Source of the DNA: Burhinus oedicnemus
Lineage: Eukaryota; Chordata; Aves; Charadriiformes; Burhinidae
Length of the DNA: 64,000 nt
Assembly: GCA_008921705.1 (NCBI GenBank)
Contig: VFFE01007869.1
Coordinates: 1,280,506-1,344,505, forward strand
Direction of reading: 5' to 3'
This document shows, one piece after another, positions 58,801-64,000 of the stretch. The translations under genes and the position numbers were made by a program. Position 1 is the first letter of the stretch, and the number at the start of each line of letters is the position of its first letter. Under the pieces are notes generated by a model. It was not told the origin of the DNA and ran no database searches. It saw nothing but the letters and a program-made list of their open reading frames with translations.

Positions 58801-61800
58801 GAGCAACCTAGTCTAGTGGGAGGTGTCCCTGCCCACAGCAGGGGGTTGGAATGAGTTGATCTTTAAGGTCCCTTCCAACCCAGATCATTCTATGATTCTA
58901 TGATTAGTCTCTGATCCTAAAACTGTACAAGGAGAGAAAGGCTTATAAACTTAAGTCACGCAGGAGGTCTATAGCAGTGTCAAAAATGGTACTCAAAAAA
59001 AATAGATAAGCAGAAGCTCATCTTTCTTTTGTTATGGATGAACCCAAAGCATCATCATGGCTTTTAAACTGGCCTGCAAATTTGGGGAATCTCACATCCT
59101 AATCTGAGCAAACAAGTTGCATTGTTCACTGTGGATGCAATTATACAGACAGCTAAGCTTTCCACCCCCCCCACCCCCCTATATCAAGAACTGTTTGAGA
59201 TCACTTTGAGACCTGACAAGGTTACAAGAGATGCAAGATAATCTTCAATTTTAAAAAAAGGAAATTTCCCCAGCCTTTTAGTTGCAGAGGCAGCTATTCA
59301 GCTCTCCATCACTGATCTTTGTCATATGTGCTATTGCCAGACAGGCTTAAATAATTGCAGGGGGGAAGAAGGGGGGAATTTATACATCTTAAATGAAGTG
59401 CTTAAAATGTAGGTTAGACTATTTGAACCTAAAAAAAACCCCCAAATTATATAAAAATCAAAGTCATCTTTCTTCCTGACCACTCCAGAAAATCTCCTCA
59501 AGTGAAATAATCAAGTTATAATATTTTTAATTATTTAGTTGGACAGAAAATAGAGTAAGTACATAGATGGGGACAAACAAAATTTATACTGAAATGCTCT
59601 TAGAAGACAAAGTACCAAACTTAAACTTAGCTTTTAAATATATGCTTAAATCCCACTGATGGCAATGCAAGAGGTTAAGCTGTGCAGAACTGAAGTTCCC
59701 AGTAGGAATGAATTAAAGTCAAACAATCTAGATTCCACCCCCTGCCCCTTCCACATCACTTTTAGTCTAGAGAGGTTTTCAAAGAGAGTTCACAGTGAAG
59801 TTCCCCATACACGTGTCCAGGGAAAAGGAAGAGCGTTAGCAAGACGGGAATGAGCACCCAGGTATAGGCAGAGGATGCAACCAGCTCTTCTGCTGGCAGT
59901 GCTCTCAAGATATTTGTGAAAATATGGCTTTCTCACAATGTATGAATAAGATTACAATGCAAGGGAAGATGTTTTAAAGCAAAGGAGATCTGTGGGTGAT
60001 GGTCAGTGGGGAGAAGGCTGTAAAACAGAACAGACATTTGATCAATCCTTGCCAGCCAGTGTGAAAATGGTCTCATCTTATCCATCTAATCTGTCTGTGC
60101 TAAATTCTTCAGTTCAATTCTTCTTGCGCTTCTGGTACAAGTGTACACTATTCTACTGACAACTGGGAATCCAGCTCTTAATTATCATTCTAGTCATAAC
60201 AGTTACTGCTTCTCTGATTCTGCCTTACTTTAGGCTATATTACTTTTGGTTTTATGCTTCCTCATGCCTCTCCATGCAGCAGGTCTTGATCCAATGAACA
60301 GCTGAGCACTTATTATGGTGCAGCATGTTCTCAGCGTCTCTCTTCAGTAAGAGTCGAGGGCACTCTGTTTTGTCTCTGCAGCGGTATGGAGAGCATTTTT
60401 TAAATTGATTGTACCCTATTCACAAACATACTTTAAGTGAAGGAAACAAAGCTGAACATTATGTAATGTACGTCCAGGAAGTTAATTCCCATGAGTATCA
60501 TCAACCTTTTTAGTCAGTCTTTCTAGACTCTTCCTCAGAGTCATCAGCAGTACAGTCTGTCATAGCTGGTCTGCATCAACTGAAATCTAGTTAAATAATA
60601 CTGCATCAGCTGAAAAGGAGTCAAAGTCCACATTGAACAACGTTTAAAAAAAATCAAGAACTATCAGTTTTAAACGTTACTGCTTGCATTTTGCATTTAT
60701 TGGCTACCTACATGAATGAAAAAAGCTGTTAAAATTACCTTCACTCAATCACACAGATGTTAAGACCAAAGATACCAATTTCCCGTTTGAGGGCCAGGCT
60801 CTGACAAAACCTAAGTTCTGTTTTATTTCATCTTAATTGATGCATGAACACCACTCTCTCCTACCAGGCAAAGAATCAGTGCAAATAGACAAACACTCTC
60901 CTTCCAATAGCCTCTTCTTGAAAAACAAATCACAAATCACCACTTGCTATAGAGGTTTGTTAGAGTATTAGTTTTGTTCTTCCTTGCAACTGTTCTCAGG
61001 GAAAAAAAGCAGCAAAAGAACACTAAGCAATGCAGTATTGCTTCAAAAACCTGAGAAACAGCTGTACCTCCAGATGAGACATTGTTGCACAGTTGTACCT
61101 CTGCAGGTGTTATCTGGTGACTTTTACCACAACTTCAATGTAAATCAGCTTCTCTAGCATACATACACTTCTTTATTTGACCACCAACTCCACTCAGTTT
61201 GACATTCCTATGTGATTCTTCTGGTGTTTCTGCTCTGGGTACAGAGACATGCCTGTTTTGTCTGGGGGCTTCTTTTGCCTTTGGACACCATTCTGTACCG
61301 GGTTTAAGCATTTCTTGGAGACAAGTAAAAGGCATTCCTCCTTCTGATTTTTTCTTATTTTTGTCACTTCCGTCACACATTACTTAAAATAATAAAAAAG
61401 ATATTCCAGATATATGTCTTTCAATAGGTAATTGCATTGAGGTCATGACTAGGTCAACTCCCAGGAAAAACTTTTTCATTCAAAATTTCAGAAATCGTCT
61501 GTAAAGATTTCATCAGCCCTGAAATTCAGCCTACCACATTTCCACAACAGGTCACAACCACCTCAGTCTAAGGGCAGCATTCCTGTTTGTTTGCCCTGTG
61601 GCCAGCACAGATGTACTCCTGTACACAGGCAGAAGGAAAACCAGCATTAATAACGTTTGAAAAAACAAGATTCAGAGGCTAGAATACAGGACTGATTAAC
61701 TATAGCTCTTGCCTTTCCCCAAGCATAAGGCTGGAATGACTAAGAGGAAGTAGAACAACATCGCCCCCTCACACCCACAAACTCTGAACTATTCATTACA

Positions 61801-64000
61801 TATGCTTTCAGAAAAATGCAAAAGGGGCAAGCATCCTCTGGATTTTGAGAGATATCATATCAGCAAACTCAAACTGAGGTCACAGACATGAAGTACTGTG
61901 AATTTTGCAACAGCAAGAATTGGACTAAATGTAGGAATGTGCCAAAAATTCAATCAAGGGTTGAATTCTAGAACCTTGTGCGTGCCAGACAGGTTGAAAA
62001 AGGGGGTTATAATTTCCTTGTCTTTTACATCTTTAAAGATTGTGGGTTTTAAAAAGAAACTCATTTATGGCTTTAAAAACCTACAAAATAAAGCTGTGAT
62101 ACATTGCCTTAGTTCCTCAGCACATAGAGACTAAACTAAGATTAGTTGCCTTAAAGATTACTCTTGGCTACATGCAAGCTAAACACCAAAGGTGTGGGAA
62201 GCACAAACGAGAAAAACTGCTGATTCCTTCTGATCAATGTATAAAAGAAAAGCTTGGGGAGAAAAGCAAGTGTGGTAACAGGACTGATTACATTCTCTCC
62301 TGTAAAGAAGAGCATCTGCAGGAACAGACAGAAGTCTGGCAGAACAATTTTATAAAGCAAGAGATGAATTTACTTAAGGAACCAGCCCTGCTGGTCAGAG
62401 GAAAAAAATACTATCTATTTATCTAGGCAGGATCCAGGTGCTTCCTTCTTCCCCTCAAATCCAACCAAAAATGCATCATGTTTGTGACAGATTAATTATG
62501 AAAGGATAGACAAGTTTGGTGAAATTCAGCCATTGGTGCTTTGCCAGTTAGTAAATATGACAATTGCTGCAGGCACCTTTACTCTAGATGATTTCTTGTT
62601 GGCAATCTTATCAAACAGTACAATATGAAAGAGGCTGCAAAACCAGTAATAACAACTTAGAAAATCAACACAACTCTCCCTCCATAAAGAAACCAGTGAA
62701 CACCAGTTGAGCAGGAGATACACTGAACAGTTAACAAGATCATTAGCTGTTCACCAGGACCAGGCGGTGGTTGTCATGGCTACCCTGAAGGATGTGCAGA
62801 GGAGGTACAGAGTGGTAAGCAAGAGCTCCTGGACTGGTTTAGGCTTGCCTCAGGCATGCTGCCCTGCAACAAGGGGGAGAATGTGGCTGCTATCACAAAT
62901 CTCAAGATTCTCACAAATCCACTCGATCAGTTTGTACTGCAGAACAATATAAGAACCATTTCTTCAATCCTTTCCGCTTTGTCCAGGAATAGAACCTTTC
63001 AGATTTTTATTTAAAGATTGGGCAAAAATTGCATTTCCAGCTACAATTACTGTTCTCACACCTGGAACGTTGTGGTTTTACCTCCAGAAAATCCCCCAGA
63101 AGTAACATGGCACTTCCTCTCATCAGTTGCTTGCTTTGTTCACTGTCCTTTTCCTCCCATTCATTCAGCTGCTCTCTCCCTCCAGCATGGGGACTGACAG
63201 ACAGTGTACTGTGAAACAAGGCTATAAGCCAAGTTAACTAAACCTGAAAAATAATTTCTTTTACATAACAAGTGAAAGCAGGCAGGTATACAGGGGACAG
63301 CAGTGCAAAGGCTAACCTCTATAATCAAACATCTAAATGGGAAATCTACATCCAACCAAGTGCTATAAGGGTCTACTTACACAATCCACTAGGGCATGCT
63401 TACATGTGGAGTTGAGATACAGGACAGCCTGCCTGAAGGTGATAGGAGGTAAATGAAAGTACCAATTCTCAGAGCAACAGCTATGCAATTCATGAGGTAT
63501 TATTGCTTATAGCCAGAAGAATATACCCAAGGAAATGGGAGAATAACTAGATGTCCATAAAATGTTTTAAGTTACAGCTATCGTGGACAGTGCAAGCAGT
63601 ACATGAAGGTATCTACAAAGTACTTTGGTTATTAGAAGTAGTTTGGTTATTGAGAGTGGTGATAATCATGTGAAATTATACGTGCCTCTTGATACCAGGC
63701 AGGCACATAAATGCTAGCTATAACAGGCGTTACATTTAGCCAGCAAGTCAACTCCTTCATATTAGGGTATGTACTTACATTTTTTGTGTTGCAAAAATGT
63801 GTTTATCCTTAGCTTATGTGAGCATATGACCTTGTCAAACAAATTCTACAGACACATCTAGAATCGTTAAGCTTGTTTGAATCTGTTTGTTTCAGATATG
63901 TGCAGCGACATCCATATTTTAATCTCCACAAACATTAGTAATAAAGTTATGGGATTTTATCACCATCTGTCAATTATGGAGTCACTGCCTTCTGGAGCAG
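55883..64000 (-). other. SERPINI1: SERPINI1 intron 1 (partial), runs off the window
   Basis: Sequence upstream of the first coding exon. Because that exon begins with a spliced acceptor, this is intron, and the non-coding first exon and promoter should lie beyond 64000. It contains the CR1 fragment at 58222-58905, a C-rich run at 59165-59179, two G6 runs at 59360-59376, and otherwise AT-rich sequence with no credible exon. Confidence 0.75.
58222..58905 (+). mobile_element. CR1 LINE, 5'-truncated 3' fragment
   Basis: The sequence begins inside the reverse-transcriptase ORF: SSPEEKDLGLLVDEKLNMSR, then ARGVTLPLCSTLVRPYLEHC and VQLWGPQ. It is interrupted by in-frame TAG and TGA after position 58418 and continues through the usual CR1 3' region (AGGCACTGGAACAGGTTGCC; GGTCCCTTCCAACCCAGATC). 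It ends in two ATTCTATG octamers at 58887-58905. CR1 elements are the dominant non-LTR retrotransposons of birds and are usually 5'-truncated like this one. It lies in SERPINI1 intron 1, antisense to the gene. The reading-frame breaks show it is inactive. Confidence 0.95.

Overview
The window is vertebrate nuclear DNA, almost certainly from a bird. The genes are split by GT-AG introns, the sequence is AT-rich and gene-poor, and interspersed CR1 LINEs end in the ATTCTATG octamer typical of birds and other sauropsids. No prokaryotic gene organisation is present, and most open frames are chance intronic or intergenic ORFs.

Two protein-coding genes can be assembled exon by exon, both on the minus strand. 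(1) SERPINI1 (neuroserpin): all eight coding exons run from the ATG at 55862-55864 to the TAA at 33926-33928. The joined CDS is 1233 nt (410 residues), with intron phases 1,1,1,2,1,1,1 and every junction GT-AG. It has a signal peptide, an intact reactive-centre loop with the Arg362-Met363 scissile bond, and the HDFEEL C-terminus. The exon carrying the ATG has only 18 nt of 5'UTR after a splice acceptor, so a non-coding first exon and promoter lie beyond 64000, and 55883-64000 is intron 1. (2) A compact four-exon gene at 11010-6162 encodes a 165-residue SDS22/U2A'-like leucine-rich-repeat protein with an LRR-cap and a C-terminal Cys-Thr-Ile-Leu. It lies downstream of SERPINI1 on the same strand. 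I do not recognise the symbol with confidence.

Layout: 1-6100 intergenic; 6101-11059 LRR gene; about 11060-33300 intergenic with old repeats (a MIR-like tRNA-derived SINE near 25.1 kb, a degraded CR1 tail near 19.7 kb, simple repeats); about 33306-55882 SERPINI1 3'UTR and coding exons with introns of 1.0-7.4 kb; 55883-64000 SERPINI1 intron 1, with a clear CR1 3' fragment at 58222-58905. A second CR1 3' fragment (49749-49920, minus strand) ends about 80 nt upstream of a SERPINI1 splice acceptor.

The most unusual items are the small LRR gene, with its possible prenylation (CaaX) ending and possible relation to a human pseudogene, and the substitutions in bird neuroserpin (Trp307; no sequon at 321). 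I see no RNA genes, CRISPR arrays or novel multi-gene system.
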